From Chlorobiota bacterium (GTDB lineage Bacteria; Bacteroidota; Ignavibacteria; OLB7), in assembly GCA_016788565.1 (NCBI GenBank), contig JAEUSP010000045.1, forward strand, positions 1 through 64,000: a DNA stretch of 64,000 nt. The letters are read 5' to 3'. Shown here piece after piece: positions 53,002 to 62,673 of the stretch. The stretch's first letter is position 1. Each line of letters begins with the position of its first letter. Below the pieces are notes generated by a model. It ran no database searches. It was not told where the DNA came from and worked only from the letters and a program-made list of their open reading frames with translations. The translations under genes were made by a program, and so were the position numbers.

Positions 53002-55629
53002 CTACCCACCACTGTACAGCCCGCGAATTCCTTCTTGCAAATAACTTAGCGTTGCCCCGGCTTCCCCACTGCTTACCACCAGCACCAACAGCAGCAACGC
53101 TATCCCGCCGATTGCATAGCCATACACCTTCAGCGGGCGAACGTCATAAACCACCGCCGCGCCACGCAACACACGGTACAGCATCCAAACCAGCACACCG
53201 ATCATCACCGAGAAGGCGATGATTCCCGCGCCCGGGGCTTCCAGCAGGCGGTACAGCACCATTGCCACCGGAATCAGCAGCAGCACCGGAAGCGCGCCCC
53301 AAATGGCGATGATATAGGCATCCCCAAAGAAAATCCGGTTGCGGACAAATGCCGCGCACAACCGAATCAGCACCGCAACCACCAGAAGCAACACAAAGAA
53401 GAACATGGTGAAGGAGATCATGGAAAGCACCGGCCGCCAGATAATCCAGTTCAAAAATTCCTTCAGCGAATCGCTGGTGATGATGGCCGTCAGCACAACA
53501 TCGAAGCCTTCTTCCATCCGGTAGTAGTAGCAAAGCGAGCTTGCAATCACCGCAAACGTGACGGCAATCACCAAGCCCAGCACTGTGGTTTGGAAACTGC
53601 TCAAAATCCGCTGGTCGCGGATGTCGGCAAAAAAGTTGTACGGGCGAAGCAACGCTCGGAAAACGTTCTCGCGGAACCGCCGCGAGCTGTTAATCAGCAG
53701 TAAAAAGAGGATGGCGCAAACAAACCCCGCCGCAATAAACGGGATTGTTGACGGGGCCACATACTCACCAATCGGAACGTCGGGCGTTTTTTGGTCGGTA
53801 TATAACGCCGTCAGCATCAGCGCGCCTTGCCGAAGGTCGCGGCCAAGCCCGTACAGGCCGCAGGTTGCCAAGTACTGCTCGCTGTTGTTTGCCGTCAGCA
53901 ATGGGCGGTCGGTGCGGTAATCGTTGTAAGCCCAGTAGATACCGCCGGCCAATCCCGATTGCCCAATCAGCCCGTAGATGTCGCTGATATATTTCGCCTG
54001 TGCTTCAATGGAAATCGGGTCGCTGTAGCCGCCGTGGTTCTCAAGCTGAACAAATTTCCCGTAGGCCAGCAACAGCAGTGGGCGTTCCTTGTTTAGCTCT
54101 GCCAGCACCACTTTCACTTTCTGGGTTAGTTGTGGGATATCAACATCGAAGGCGTTGATTCCGGGGATGTCACACAGCTTCCGAAGCTCGGGCGTGGCCC
54201 ATCCCGATGCCGAGAAACTGAGCAAACGGTGATCCAGCGAATCAACCACTTTGCGGATGTCGCGCAGCAATGCCAACGCCCCTTCATCTCCATCGGGAAT
54301 GGTTGCGTTCAGCCCCCAAGCCGCCACGCAGGTGTATTTCCCCCCCTGCTCGATGGCAAACCGCATCCGATCCACCACGCGCTTGTGATAGCTTTCGCTG
54401 CTGAACAGTGATGAGGGCGGGGTTCCGCTTGGAGCATCAATCATCGCCATGATTCCGAACTCATCGCACAACTGCAACAGGTACGGGTGCGGAACTCCAT
54501 CGGGGAAACGAATCAAGTTCACCCCCATATCCTTGATAGACTGCATGTCGCGCCGCATCTGCTCGTAACTGAGCGAGGCTCCGTTCTCCTTCACATCCTC
54601 CAAGTAGGCAATCCCCTTCATCGGGATTGGCTGCCCGTTCAGAAATATTTGATTCCCACGGCTTTCAAGCATGCGGAATCCAACGTCTAAAACCTGCTCA
54701 TCCACCAATGCCCCTTTGTAGCGAATCTGGACCACAGCATCGTACAGATTTGGAGAGCCAGGCGCCCACAACGCAGGATTGGTGACGGTAATGGGAATGT
54801 CCACCATCGCCGTCCGTTTGGTTTCCAACGTGAAGGCTTGCGCGCCGCGCCCCACCTCGGTTGGGGGAATGGTATCGTTTCCGGAAGGGCTACGAAGTAT
54901 CACCCCCAGTTCGAACTCAGCTTTGTCATCGGGAAGGGTCACGGTGGTGGGGAGGCTGTCGCTGGTGCTGGTGATGTTCATCCCCCGAATCGCCCCGCTC
55001 ACCACCCGAACCCGGAATTTTGCGGCTCCGTTTCCACCGCTAAGTGTGGTTTGGAACCGTGCATCATCCACCCAAACGCGGGGAACGCCCACCAACACGA
55101 TGTCGCGAAAAATCCCGCCGTAGGTGCGGCTTCCCAAAAACAACTTTCGCCCGGGGACGGTGCTGGTGTAGCCCAGGTGGTTGGCAACATCAATCTGGAT
55201 GGTGTTGTTCCCGCTTAACTTCACCTCATCGGGAACCATGATCGAGAAGGGCATCCCGGTTTCGTGCTGCGCCACAAACTGGCCGTTGATGGTGATGGTG
55301 GCCTGGTACTGAATCCCCAAACAGACCAATTTCCAGCGGTAGTTTTTCAGCATCTCGGCTGGTATCTGGAAGGAGCGTTTGAAGGAGATTTCCCCGGGGT
55401 CAAGGTAGCTGCTGGGGATGGTGACGTTCCCCCACTCATCCCCCCCGTCCTCGCTGAACTGCCACGCGCCGTTCAGCGGAATCAGGGTGCGGGTTGGCGA
55501 GCCAAGCAACCCCTGAAGCAAGCTGTTATCGGGGTTTGTTGGTGCAGCAAGGAACCCCTCGGGGGTTTGCGCCGAAGCGATAACAGCCGCAGTGCACAGG
55601 CTAAGAACTGCAAGAAGAAACGTTCTCAC
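53002..55629 (-). CDS. GH2-fold pseudo-glycosidase fused to a six-helix membrane domain
   Basis: An 875-residue protein with signal peptide 1-20. Residues 45-190 are a GH2 sugar-binding jelly roll (LNGAWQFSEDGGDEWGNVTI, YGGIFRDIVLVG), 190-320 an Ig-like sandwich and 325-600 a TIM barrel (FLNGQPIPMKGIAYLEDVKE, MGVNLIRFPDGVPHPYLLQL). The acid/base site, normally W-S-x-G-N-E, reads WGLNATIP at 438-445, and the nucleophile site, normally S-E-Y/F-G, reads LLAYGK at 520-525, so both Glu are missing. Residues 626-855 hold six membrane helices preceded by a Yip1-like LRPYNFFADIRD. It may bind a glycan rather than cleave it. Confidence 0.85.
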   Translation of the reverse strand: MRTFLLAVLSLCTAAVIASAQTPEGFLAAPTNPDNSLLQGLLGSPTRTLIPLNGAWQFSEDGGDEWGNVTIPSSYLDPGEISFKRSFQIPAEMLKNYRWKLVCLGIQYQATITINGQFVAQHETGMPFSIMVPDEVKLSGNNTIQIDVANHLGYTSTVPGRKLFLGSRTYGGIFRDIVLVGVPRVWVDDARFQTTLSGGNGAAKFRVRVVSGAIRGMNITSTSDSLPTTVTLPDDKAEFELGVILRSPSGNDTIPPTEVGRGAQAFTLETKRTAMVDIPITVTNPALWAPGSPNLYDAVVQIRYKGALVDEQVLDVGFRMLESRGNQIFLNGQPIPMKGIAYLEDVKENGASLSYEQMRRDMQSIKDMGVNLIRFPDGVPHPYLLQLCDEFGIMAMIDAPSGTPPSSLFSSESYHKRVVDRMRFAIEQGGKYTCVAAWGLNATIPDGDEGALALLRDIRKVVDSLDHRLLSFSASGWATPELRKLCDIPGINAFDVDIPQLTQKVKVVLAELNKERPLLLLAYGKFVQLENHGGYSDPISIEAQAKYISDIYGLIGQSGLAGGIYWAYNDYRTDRPLLTANNSEQYLATCGLYGLGRDLRQGALMLTALYTDQKTPDVPIGEYVAPSTIPFIAAGFVCAILFLLLINSSRRFRENVFRALLRPYNFFADIRDQRILSSFQTTVLGLVIAVTFAVIASSLCYYYRMEEGFDVVLTAIITSDSLKEFLNWIIWRPVLSMISFTMFFFVLLLVVAVLIRLCAAFVRNRIFFGDAYIIAIWGALPVLLLIPVAMVLYRLLEAPGAGIIAFSVMIGVLVWMLYRVLRGAAVVYDVRPLKVYGYAIGGIALLLLVLVVSSGEAGATLSYLQEGIRGLYSGG

Positions 55630-56065
55630 GAAGCGTAGTCGGGTTTAGGTAGATCAGCCGGCGAAGCGGCAGCATCCAATGACTGGTTTCAGGCCGAAGC
55701 AGCGTGTGCTTCCGGTAAGGGCGCAAAGATAAACCGTAAAGCGCAAAGGGGGAAAGATAAAGGGGGAAGAAGTGTAAAGCTGGAATGTCGAATGTCGAAT
55801 GCCGAATGTCGAATGAAGAAAGTTGCCGCCGAACTCATCTACCGACTTCCCGATCCCTGACCTCCGATCCCCGACTCCCGATCCCCAACTGCCGCCCTCC
55901 GATCCCCGATCCCTGACCTCCGATCCCCGACTCCCGATCCCCCGCACATTCCGAAGCATCTTCGCATGGAACAACACCAGTAAGTTGGGCGAAGTGGTGA
56001 CGGGCACTCACCACAAACTGTGGCCATCCAGAAACTTGGATGATTCGCCCAAAAGGAGCAACACC
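55630..56065. repeat. Intergenic region with two short-repeat arrays
   Basis: Holds a GAATGTC octamer array (55783-55815) and a CCGATCCCTGACCT-type array (about 55838-55942). On the minus strand TATCTTTGC at 55723-55731 is a candidate -7 element for the pseudo-glycosidase gene. A good Shine-Dalgarno (AAAAGGAG) precedes the next gene at 56066. Confidence 0.7.
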
Positions 56066-57313
56066 ATGAACGCTCAACAACCGAAACAACACCTTGTGAT
56101 TCTTGGCGCGGGGTTTGGCGCAATCAGCCTTGTGAAACGGATTGATCTGAAGCACTACCGCGTTACCGTTATCAGCCCACGCAACCACTTTCTGTTCACC
56201 CCACTGCTTCCCAGCACCACCGCCGGAAAAATTGAGTTTCGGAGCATCATCGAGCCGGTTCGCCGCACACGCAAAGGGATTGAGTTTGTGCAGGCCGAAG
56301 CCATCAGCCTTGATGCCGATTCACAAATTCTTGGCTGCCGCACGGTTGATAAAACCGCCGAGTTTCCGATCGCCTACGACAAACTGCTGATTGCCGTCGG
56401 AGCCTGGAACAACACCTACGGAATCCCCGGCGTGAAGGAGAACGCAATGTTCCTGAAGGAGCTTACCGATGCCCGCAATATCCGCGAGCGGGTGACGTGG
56501 TGCTTGGAGCGCGCCGATGTGCCGGGCATCACCCCAGAAGAACGCCGCCGGTTACTCCATTTTGTGGTGGTTGGCGGCGGCCCAACCGGGGTCGAATTCG
56601 CCGCCGAGCTGGATGATTTATTCAACGAGGAAGTGGCCAAACTCTACCCCCACCTACAAGATGATGTGGCAATCACACTGGTGGAGGGGGGGAAATCGCT
56701 GCTGAACTCCTTCGATCAAGGCCTTCGCGATTACACAGCGCGGCGGTTCCAGGGGGAAGGAATTGGCCTCCGGTTCCAAGCGCGAGTGAAAGAAGTGCAG
56801 CCTGGGAAATTGATCTTGGAAGATGACTCAACAATAGAAGCTGAGGTGATTGTCTGGTCCACCGGGTTTGCTCCGGCTGGGTTTGTGCAGGGGTTATCGT
56901 TGGCGAAGGAGCGCGCTGGGCGGATACTTACCGATGAGTTCATGCGGATTCCCGATCATCCCGAAATCTATGCGATTGGCGACTGCGCCACGCCAGCAAC
57001 CACAACGCTTCCGCAAACCGCGCAGGTCGCAATGCAGCAGGGGAAATATCTGGCCCGCTTGCTGAACCAGGTAGCACGCGGAAAGGAAAGCAAGCCGTTT
57101 GCGTTCAATAATTTGGGGATGCTTGCCTACATCGGCGATAACCGCGCCCTTGCCGACATCCCCAAAGCCAAACTGCGGTGGCGGGGGATACTCACCTACA
57201 TTTTCTGGCGTTCGGCTTATCTCACCCGGTTGGTGAGCCTTAAAAACAAGGTGCTGGTGCTGTTCGATTGGTTCAAGGCGTGGGTGTTTGGTAGGGATTT
57301 GAGCAGGTTTTAG
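56066..57313 (+). CDS. Type II NADH dehydrogenase (NDH-2)
   Basis: A 415-residue FAD-dependent oxidoreductase from ATG 56066, set by AAAAGGAG 8 nt upstream. The FAD site is HLVILGAGFGAISLVKRI, followed by NHFLFTPLLPSTTAGKIEFR. The NADH site is FVVVGGGPTGVEFAAELDDL, and YAIGDCATPATTTLPQTAQV is the second FAD segment. It passes electrons from NADH to quinone without pumping protons. The C-terminal tail (FWRSAYLTRLVSLKNKVLVL) is an amphipathic membrane anchor. A good terminator follows. Confidence 0.93.
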   Translation: MNAQQPKQHLVILGAGFGAISLVKRIDLKHYRVTVISPRNHFLFTPLLPSTTAGKIEFRSIIEPVRRTRKGIEFVQAEAISLDADSQILGCRTVDKTAEFPIAYDKLLIAVGAWNNTYGIPGVKENAMFLKELTDARNIRERVTWCLERADVPGITPEERRRLLHFVVVGGGPTGVEFAAELDDLFNEEVAKLYPHLQDDVAITLVEGGKSLLNSFDQGLRDYTARRFQGEGIGLRFQARVKEVQPGKLILEDDSTIEAEVIVWSTGFAPAGFVQGLSLAKERAGRILTDEFMRIPDHPEIYAIGDCATPATTTLPQTAQVAMQQGKYLARLLNQVARGKESKPFAFNNLGMLAYIGDNRALADIPKAKLRWRGILTYIFWRSAYLTRLVSLKNKVLVLFDWFKAWVFGRDLSRF

Positions 57314-57383
57314 GGGAATGCCGAGTGTCGAATGCAGGGTGGGCAGTATGAAGTGCCGCAGCTTTGCTGTAAGCATAAACAAG

Positions 57384-57418
57384 AACCCGCCAGAAACATC
57401 TGCTTCTGGCGGGTTTTT
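57384..57418 (+). terminator. Rho-independent terminator after NDH-2
   Basis: AACCCGCCAGAA pairs with TTCTGGCGGGTT around a 9-nt loop, followed by TTT. It lies 70 bp after the NDH-2 stop. Confidence 0.9.
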
Positions 57419-57441
57419 CTGTTCATCGTGCAAGGCCACTC

Positions 57442-57494
57442 TACGCTGCTTCCAGCCCCGGTTTCAGCTTGGCTTGCTTGCGGGCGCGGCGGCG
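57442..57494. repeat. 53-bp perfect copy of the RND gene 3' end
   Basis: From TACGCTGCTTCCAGCC to GGGCGCGGCGGCG this stretch is identical to 59489-59541, which encodes the last residues of the RND transporter (KQAKLKPGLEAA and stop, minus strand). The two copies flank the 2-kb segment holding the T9SS cargo gene as direct repeats. Confidence 0.9.
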
Positions 57495-57694
57495 GTGATA
57501 GAATGTTTGTTCTATACTGCCCTCACCCCCATTCAATTTGCGCCGCATTGTGGATGCCTACTTCTGCAACCATGGCAAGTAGCTTCATCTCTTTCGTGCT
57601 TTGTATTTTACCCCTCGCTTTACTCACTCTCGCTTTTGTTACATCAAGCTAACAACACGTCGAAAAAATAGCACTCAACAATCCTCTTAACATC

Positions 57695-59347
57695 ATGAAC
57701 ACTCATTGCCTTGCCACATCGATTTTTGCGTTTTTTTTTCTCTCTGTTGTATTCCTTCCCCAAGTCTCCATTGCTCAGCGTTGGGAATTTGCAAGGGTGC
57801 TGCAAGCACAACAGACGTGCAATCTTGCCAAGATTGAGATCGGGAAAAACAATCAGCTGCTGATTGTGGGAGACGCAACCGGGGAGATTCCTTTTGCTGG
57901 TGGTACGTTAGGGAACGACGGCATTGACTCGGCGTATGGCCTGTTGCTGTGCACAGATACAGTAGGGGTTGATCGCTGGGGGCGTTGGTTCCGCCATGTA
58001 TTTCCGCATGATGTGGCAGTAGATGCCAAAGGGAATATCATCGTACTTGCAATTCTTCAGGGGACCGCTACGATTGATGGGCAGCAATTCACCAGCACAG
58101 GAAAACGGTATGATTTACTGTTGATGAAATTTGACACTGCCGGAAAACTATTATGGGGAAAAGTTGGTGGTAGCAACCAAGCCGACGACATACCTCATGT
58201 TGTCGTGAATCCTGATGGCCTGATTGCTGTGGTTGCCGAGTGTTATGGCCCAGCAACCTTCGGCTCGCTTGTGTCGAAGTTCCGTGGGGGGCGTGACTGT
58301 GTAGTCTTCGGTTTTTCCCAGGATGGCACCGAGCGTTGGGTAGTTACCATTGGCAGTACCGAGAAGGATAACGTGTTGGGCATCACTATGAACCAAGCTG
58401 GTGAAAGCTATATTCTTGGAAAGATTGCTGATTCCACATGGGTTGAAGATTCCCTTACCATTTCTGAATCCAATCACAATAATTACCGCGAACCATTTAT
58501 TTGCCGAATTACTCCACAAGGAGAAGTTGACTGGTTTAAGCGTTTTAACATTGGCTACGTAGACAATATGAACCTGATTGAAGAAAATGGAGTACTTCAT
58601 GCAGTATTTCAATTTACTAGCACCATTACTCTGGATACGTTCAGCTTTACTTCGATTGGTACTTCAGGGCTTGTTGTGGTTGAGATGGAGCGAAGCGGCG
58701 CAATTAGAAAAATTGCGTTATCAATCACTTCGCCACAAAGCTGTATCGCTACTAATTTATTTCGCAGGCAAGGCGAGTCATTCATCGTGGCTTCATTTGG
58801 CGATAGGGTATTTACCGGGAGTGACTCCGTTGTTTTAGGAAATATTTTGTGGATTAACACCATAATTATCGGTGGCGAATCGCTGGCCGCTCCACGATTT
58901 ACCACGACCGGTGGGGGCAATGGTTTTGATTACCCCCAAGATGCTGCAATGCTTCCAAGCGGCAAAATCATTTGCCTGGGGTTATTGCAAGGAACCAAAG
59001 CAACGTTCGGCGAATTCAATTTTAATTTTCCGAAGCCAACCCAGCGTGGATTGTTGGCCATTTTTAATCCCGAAACCACGCCAACTGCTGTTCCACCTGC
59101 AACAACAGAACGCCGCGAACCAACCATACTTCAGCACTCTAGTAGCCTACTCTTGAGCGTGTCAGAGCAATTCACCACATGTTCGTTAGGGCTGTTTGCT
59201 TTAGATGGGATTCAATTGGCTTCACAAAAAGCAAGCGCAGCCTCATCTGCTCAATTACCCTTGGAAGGTCTTCCTTCTGGGGGTTATTTGCTTGAAATAA
59301 TGATTGATGGATATAGATTTTCAAAAAGGATTGTAGTGGTACGGTGA
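57695..59347 (+). CDS. Secreted beta-propeller-like protein with T9SS C-terminal tail
   Basis: A 550-residue protein with signal peptide 1-28 (FFFLSVVFLPQVSIAQ). Residues 30-460 hold recurring blade-like units (AYGLLLCTDTVGVDRWGRWF, DLLLMKFDTAGKLLWGKVGG, DCVVFGFSQDGTERWVVTIG, PFICRITPQGEVDWFKRFNI), as in SBBP-type propellers. The last 80 residues (SLGLFALDGIQLA ... LPSGGYLLEIMIDGYRFSKR) match a Por/type A secretion sorting domain, so it should leave through T9SS. Its DNA is clearly lower in GC than both neighbours. Binding partner unknown. Confidence 0.8.
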   Translation: MNTHCLATSIFAFFFLSVVFLPQVSIAQRWEFARVLQAQQTCNLAKIEIGKNNQLLIVGDATGEIPFAGGTLGNDGIDSAYGLLLCTDTVGVDRWGRWFRHVFPHDVAVDAKGNIIVLAILQGTATIDGQQFTSTGKRYDLLLMKFDTAGKLLWGKVGGSNQADDIPHVVVNPDGLIAVVAECYGPATFGSLVSKFRGGRDCVVFGFSQDGTERWVVTIGSTEKDNVLGITMNQAGESYILGKIADSTWVEDSLTISESNHNNYREPFICRITPQGEVDWFKRFNIGYVDNMNLIEENGVLHAVFQFTSTITLDTFSFTSIGTSGLVVVEMERSGAIRKIALSITSPQSCIATNLFRRQGESFIVASFGDRVFTGSDSVVLGNILWINTIIIGGESLAAPRFTTTGGGNGFDYPQDAAMLPSGKIICLGLLQGTKATFGEFNFNFPKPTQRGLLAIFNPETTPTAVPPATTERREPTILQHSSSLLLSVSEQFTTCSLGLFALDGIQLASQKASAASSAQLPLEGLPSGGYLLEIMIDGYRFSKRIVVVR

Positions 59348-59427
59348 ATTCCCAATTATGGGTGCCTATTTATCAACCCCATTGCACCGATATTGAGGCA
59401 TAAGAAAGGTACTTCAACAAATAGAAC

Positions 59428-59467
59428 AAGGCACCTCAAACAGGGTTGTTTGAGGTGCCTTGTTTTT
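59428..59467. terminator. Bidirectional terminator
   Basis: CAAGGCACCTCAAAC pairs with GTTTGAGGTGCCTTG; T5 follows on the plus strand. It lies between the converging T9SS cargo and RND genes and could serve both. Confidence 0.9.
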
Positions 59468-59487
59468 CAGGCTTTTACTCTTCCTGA

Positions 59488-62400
59488 TTACGCTGCTTCC
59501 AGCCCCGGTTTCAGCTTGGCTTGCTTGCGGGCGCGGCGGCGAGCTTTGCGGGCGCGCAGCTTGCTTTGAATTCCCGCAAAGCCCCAGTAAATCACCGGAA
59601 CCACAATCAGCGTCAGGAACATTGAGCTGGTGAGGCCACCAACCAATGCCCACGCTAATCCCGACTTCCACTCGGCACCGGCGGCGGTCGAGAGGGCAAT
59701 GGGAAGCATACCGAAGATCATCGTCAGCGTGGTCATCAGGATTGGGCGCAGACGCTCGCGCCCGGCTTCCATCAACGCTTCCTTGATGCTCTTCCCTTCC
59801 TCGCGCGCTTTGTTGGTGAAGTCCACCAGAAGGATAGCGTTCTTCCCAACAAGCCCAATCAACATGATGACCCCAAGCATCGAGAAAATACTCATGCTGC
59901 GCCCAGCCAACGCCAACGCCCAAAACGCTCCGATCAGTGCTAACGGAATGGAGAAGAGCACCACAAACGGATAGAGGTAGGAGTTGTAGAGCGCGACCAT
60001 AATCAGGTACATGAACATGATGCCAACCAAGAAGGCAATCCCCATGTTGCCGAACGAATCTTGCTGGTTGCGCAAGTCGCCGTCGTAGCCCAAGGTGACA
60101 CCGGCGGGGAATTTGTAGGTGGCAATCGCGGCTTGGAAATCAGCCCCGATATTCCCCACAGGCCGCCCAACGGCTTGCGCAAAAATCGTCACCGCGCTGT
60201 TGCGGTCCTTCCGTTGCAGCTTGGTTGGGCCGGTGGATTGCTCCACATCGGCAAACTGCTTCAGCATCACTTGCTCGCCGCGGCGATTCATAAAGGTGAT
60301 GCTCTCCACATCACTGGTGCGCGAGCGGTCGAACTCGTCAAGGCGGATGTTGATGTCGTACTCATCGGTTCCCACGCGGAAGCGTGCATCGTTGTCGCCG
60401 TTCAACGCAACCCGCAGCGCACCGCCAACCTCGGCGATTGTTAGGCCCAACGCGGCCATCTTTTCGCGGTCAATTTTCACTTGCGTTTCTGGCTTCCCGT
60501 CTTCCACCGACAAGCGGATGTCGGCGGTTCCCTGAATCTTCCGAAGGATATTGGCAAAATAGCTTGCCGTTGCCTCGACACTATCTAGATTTTGACCGGA
60601 GACAATGATCTGGACCGGCGTTTGGTTGGCCGTGCCGAAGATGCCGATTGGGTTCACACGAACCTTCACCCCAGGGATAGAAAGCGCGTAGGATTTGATT
60701 GCTTCGCCAATTTCATCGGTGCTTTTCACCCGCTCCTTCTTGGGAACCAACGCCACGTTGATCTCCGACGAATTGTTCGACGATTGCCCCAGCAACCCTT
60801 CGCTGGAAACACCAACGTTGCTGTAGGTGGTCTTCACTTCCGGCATCGCCATGATGAACCGCTCCACCTGCATGGTGGTTTGGTTGGTGGCATCCAACGA
60901 ATTTCCCGGCGGCGTCTCCACCGTCACGGTGAACTCGCCACGATCCGACTGGGTGATGAACTCGAACCCAACAAAGCCGCCAGCAACCCCCATGGAATAC
61001 AGCAGCACCAGCACCCCACCCAACACCATAAAGCCATGCGATTTCTTGGCGATTGTCCATGCAAGCACACGCAGGTACAAGTCGCGAAGACGGTCATAGA
61101 GACTCTCGAACCACAACCCGAACCGCCCCATCAAGCTCCCTTTCGTTAAATGCTCCAGCTTGCTGATACGGCTTGCCAGCACCGGCGTGATGGTGAAGGA
61201 AACGAACAGGCTCATCAGCGTCGAAGCAACAACCACAATGGCGAACTCGCGCATGATGTTGCCAACCAAACCGGAAATCAACGACAGCGGAAGGAAGACC
61301 ACAACGTCCACCAGGGTGATGGAAAGTGCAGTGAAGCCGATCTCGTTTCGTCCATTTAACGCGGCGGTTCGGCTATCCTGCCCCATCTCAAGGTGGCGGT
61401 AGATATTCTCCAGCACCACAATCGAATCATCCACCAGAATACCCACCACCAGCGACAACCCCAGCAACGTCATCAGGTTCAGGCTGAAGCCGAAAACCCA
61501 CATCACAATGAAGGTGGCAACAAACGATGCCGGAATCGCCACCAGAACGATGAAGGAGTTGCGGATGCTATGCAGGAAGACAAGCATCACCACGGCAACC
61601 AGAATAATGGCCAACATCAGGTCGAATTCGACAGCGTTGGCGGCTTCAATCGTGAAAGTGGAGCCATCCTGGGCAATCAGGAAGTTTACCCCTTTTGCTT
61701 TGTAGTCGTTCTGGATTGCCTCCACCTCCTTCCGCACGTTCTTGCTGACCTCGACGGCGTTAGCATCTGTCTGCTTTTGGATCAGCACGCCGATACTGGT
61801 TTTGCCGTTCAACCGACTGATGGTGGTGGCCTCCTTTGCGCCGTCGGCAACCTCGGCAATGTCGCCAAGTTTGATGTCGCCACCGGCCGGGGAACGTCCA
61901 ACAATCAACGCACGGATGTCTTCAATCGAGCCGAACTTCCCCGCCACGCGAACAACATACTGGCCATCGGTGTCCTCAATTTTTCCGGTTGGGAAATCAA
62001 GGTTCCCGGCTTTGATTGCCTGGGTGACCTGCATGATGGAAAGGCCGTAGGATTGCAGTTTATCGGCATCCACGTTCACCTGAATTTCGCGTTCTTCGCC
62101 ACCAACCAACGTAATCTGGCCAACGCCGGCGGCTTTGGATAGTCGTGGCTTGATCCGCTCCTTCATCTCCTGGTAAAATTCCCGTTCCGGCATGGTGCTG
62201 GTGGCACTCATGCGAAGCACCGGGATTTCATCCAACGCGAATTTGGTCAGGACTGGAGCCTTCACATCCTCGGGGAACCGGGCCACAATCTCGTTCACTT
62301 TCCGCTGCGCATCCTGCAAGGCAACATCTACTGTGGCCGATTGCTCGAACTCAATCGTGACAATCGAAACGCCTTCCAGCGAGGTTGCCCGAACCGATTT

Positions 62401-62631
62401 GATTTTATCAAGGCCGCTGACCGCATCCTCCACCGGCTTGCTGACAGAGGTTTCCACCTCGCTTGGTGCCGCCCCCGGATAGACCGTGGTGATGGTCACA
62501 AAGGGGTTGGAAATTTTGGGAAGCAGTTCGTACTTCAGCTGGGCAAAGCTGAGCAAGCCCAGCACACCAAGCACGGTAAAGATCACGACCACGAAGGTGG
62601 GTCGTTTTATTGCAAGTTCTGTTAGTGTCAT
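59488..62631 (-). CDS. RND-family efflux pump (AcrB/MdtB-like inner-membrane transporter)
   Basis: A 1047-residue proton-driven RND transporter with 12 helices and two large periplasmic loops. MTLTELAIKRPTFVVVIFTV is the typical start. Helix 4 has LLGLSLVVGILVDDSIVVLE with the paired Asp of the proton relay, and helix 10-11 has MLGVIMLIGLVGKNAILLVD. GAAPSEVETSVSKPVEDAVS is a conserved porter-domain block. It belongs to the hydrophobe/amphiphile (multidrug) class rather than the heavy-metal class. It lies downstream of the adaptor gene (42-bp gap) in an operon that begins outside the window. Confidence 0.95.
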   Translation of the reverse strand: MTLTELAIKRPTFVVVIFTVLGVLGLLSFAQLKYELLPKISNPFVTITTVYPGAAPSEVETSVSKPVEDAVSGLDKIKSVRATSLEGVSIVTIEFEQSATVDVALQDAQRKVNEIVARFPEDVKAPVLTKFALDEIPVLRMSATSTMPEREFYQEMKERIKPRLSKAAGVGQITLVGGEEREIQVNVDADKLQSYGLSIMQVTQAIKAGNLDFPTGKIEDTDGQYVVRVAGKFGSIEDIRALIVGRSPAGGDIKLGDIAEVADGAKEATTISRLNGKTSIGVLIQKQTDANAVEVSKNVRKEVEAIQNDYKAKGVNFLIAQDGSTFTIEAANAVEFDLMLAIILVAVVMLVFLHSIRNSFIVLVAIPASFVATFIVMWVFGFSLNLMTLLGLSLVVGILVDDSIVVLENIYRHLEMGQDSRTAALNGRNEIGFTALSITLVDVVVFLPLSLISGLVGNIMREFAIVVVASTLMSLFVSFTITPVLASRISKLEHLTKGSLMGRFGLWFESLYDRLRDLYLRVLAWTIAKKSHGFMVLGGVLVLLYSMGVAGGFVGFEFITQSDRGEFTVTVETPPGNSLDATNQTTMQVERFIMAMPEVKTTYSNVGVSSEGLLGQSSNNSSEINVALVPKKERVKSTDEIGEAIKSYALSIPGVKVRVNPIGIFGTANQTPVQIIVSGQNLDSVEATASYFANILRKIQGTADIRLSVEDGKPETQVKIDREKMAALGLTIAEVGGALRVALNGDNDARFRVGTDEYDINIRLDEFDRSRTSDVESITFMNRRGEQVMLKQFADVEQSTGPTKLQRKDRNSAVTIFAQAVGRPVGNIGADFQAAIATYKFPAGVTLGYDGDLRNQQDSFGNMGIAFLVGIMFMYLIMVALYNSYLYPFVVLFSIPLALIGAFWALALAGRSMSIFSMLGVIMLIGLVGKNAILLVDFTNKAREEGKSIKEALMEAGRERLRPILMTTLTMIFGMLPIALSTAAGAEWKSGLAWALVGGLTSSMFLTLIVVPVIYWGFAGIQSKLRARKARRRARKQAKLKPGLEAA

Positions 62632-62673
62632 GTTCTCTCTCTCTCACTCCTTTCGTTGTGGGGTTTGTGGGAA

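Larger units (their letters stand above)
57314..57694. other. Intergenic region carrying the 53-bp duplication
   Basis: Holds a few GAATGTC-like units (57316-57345), the NDH-2 terminator and a 53-bp copy of the RND pump gene 3' end (57442-57494). DNA after about 57500 is lower in GC, like the gene that follows. Confidence 0.7.
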
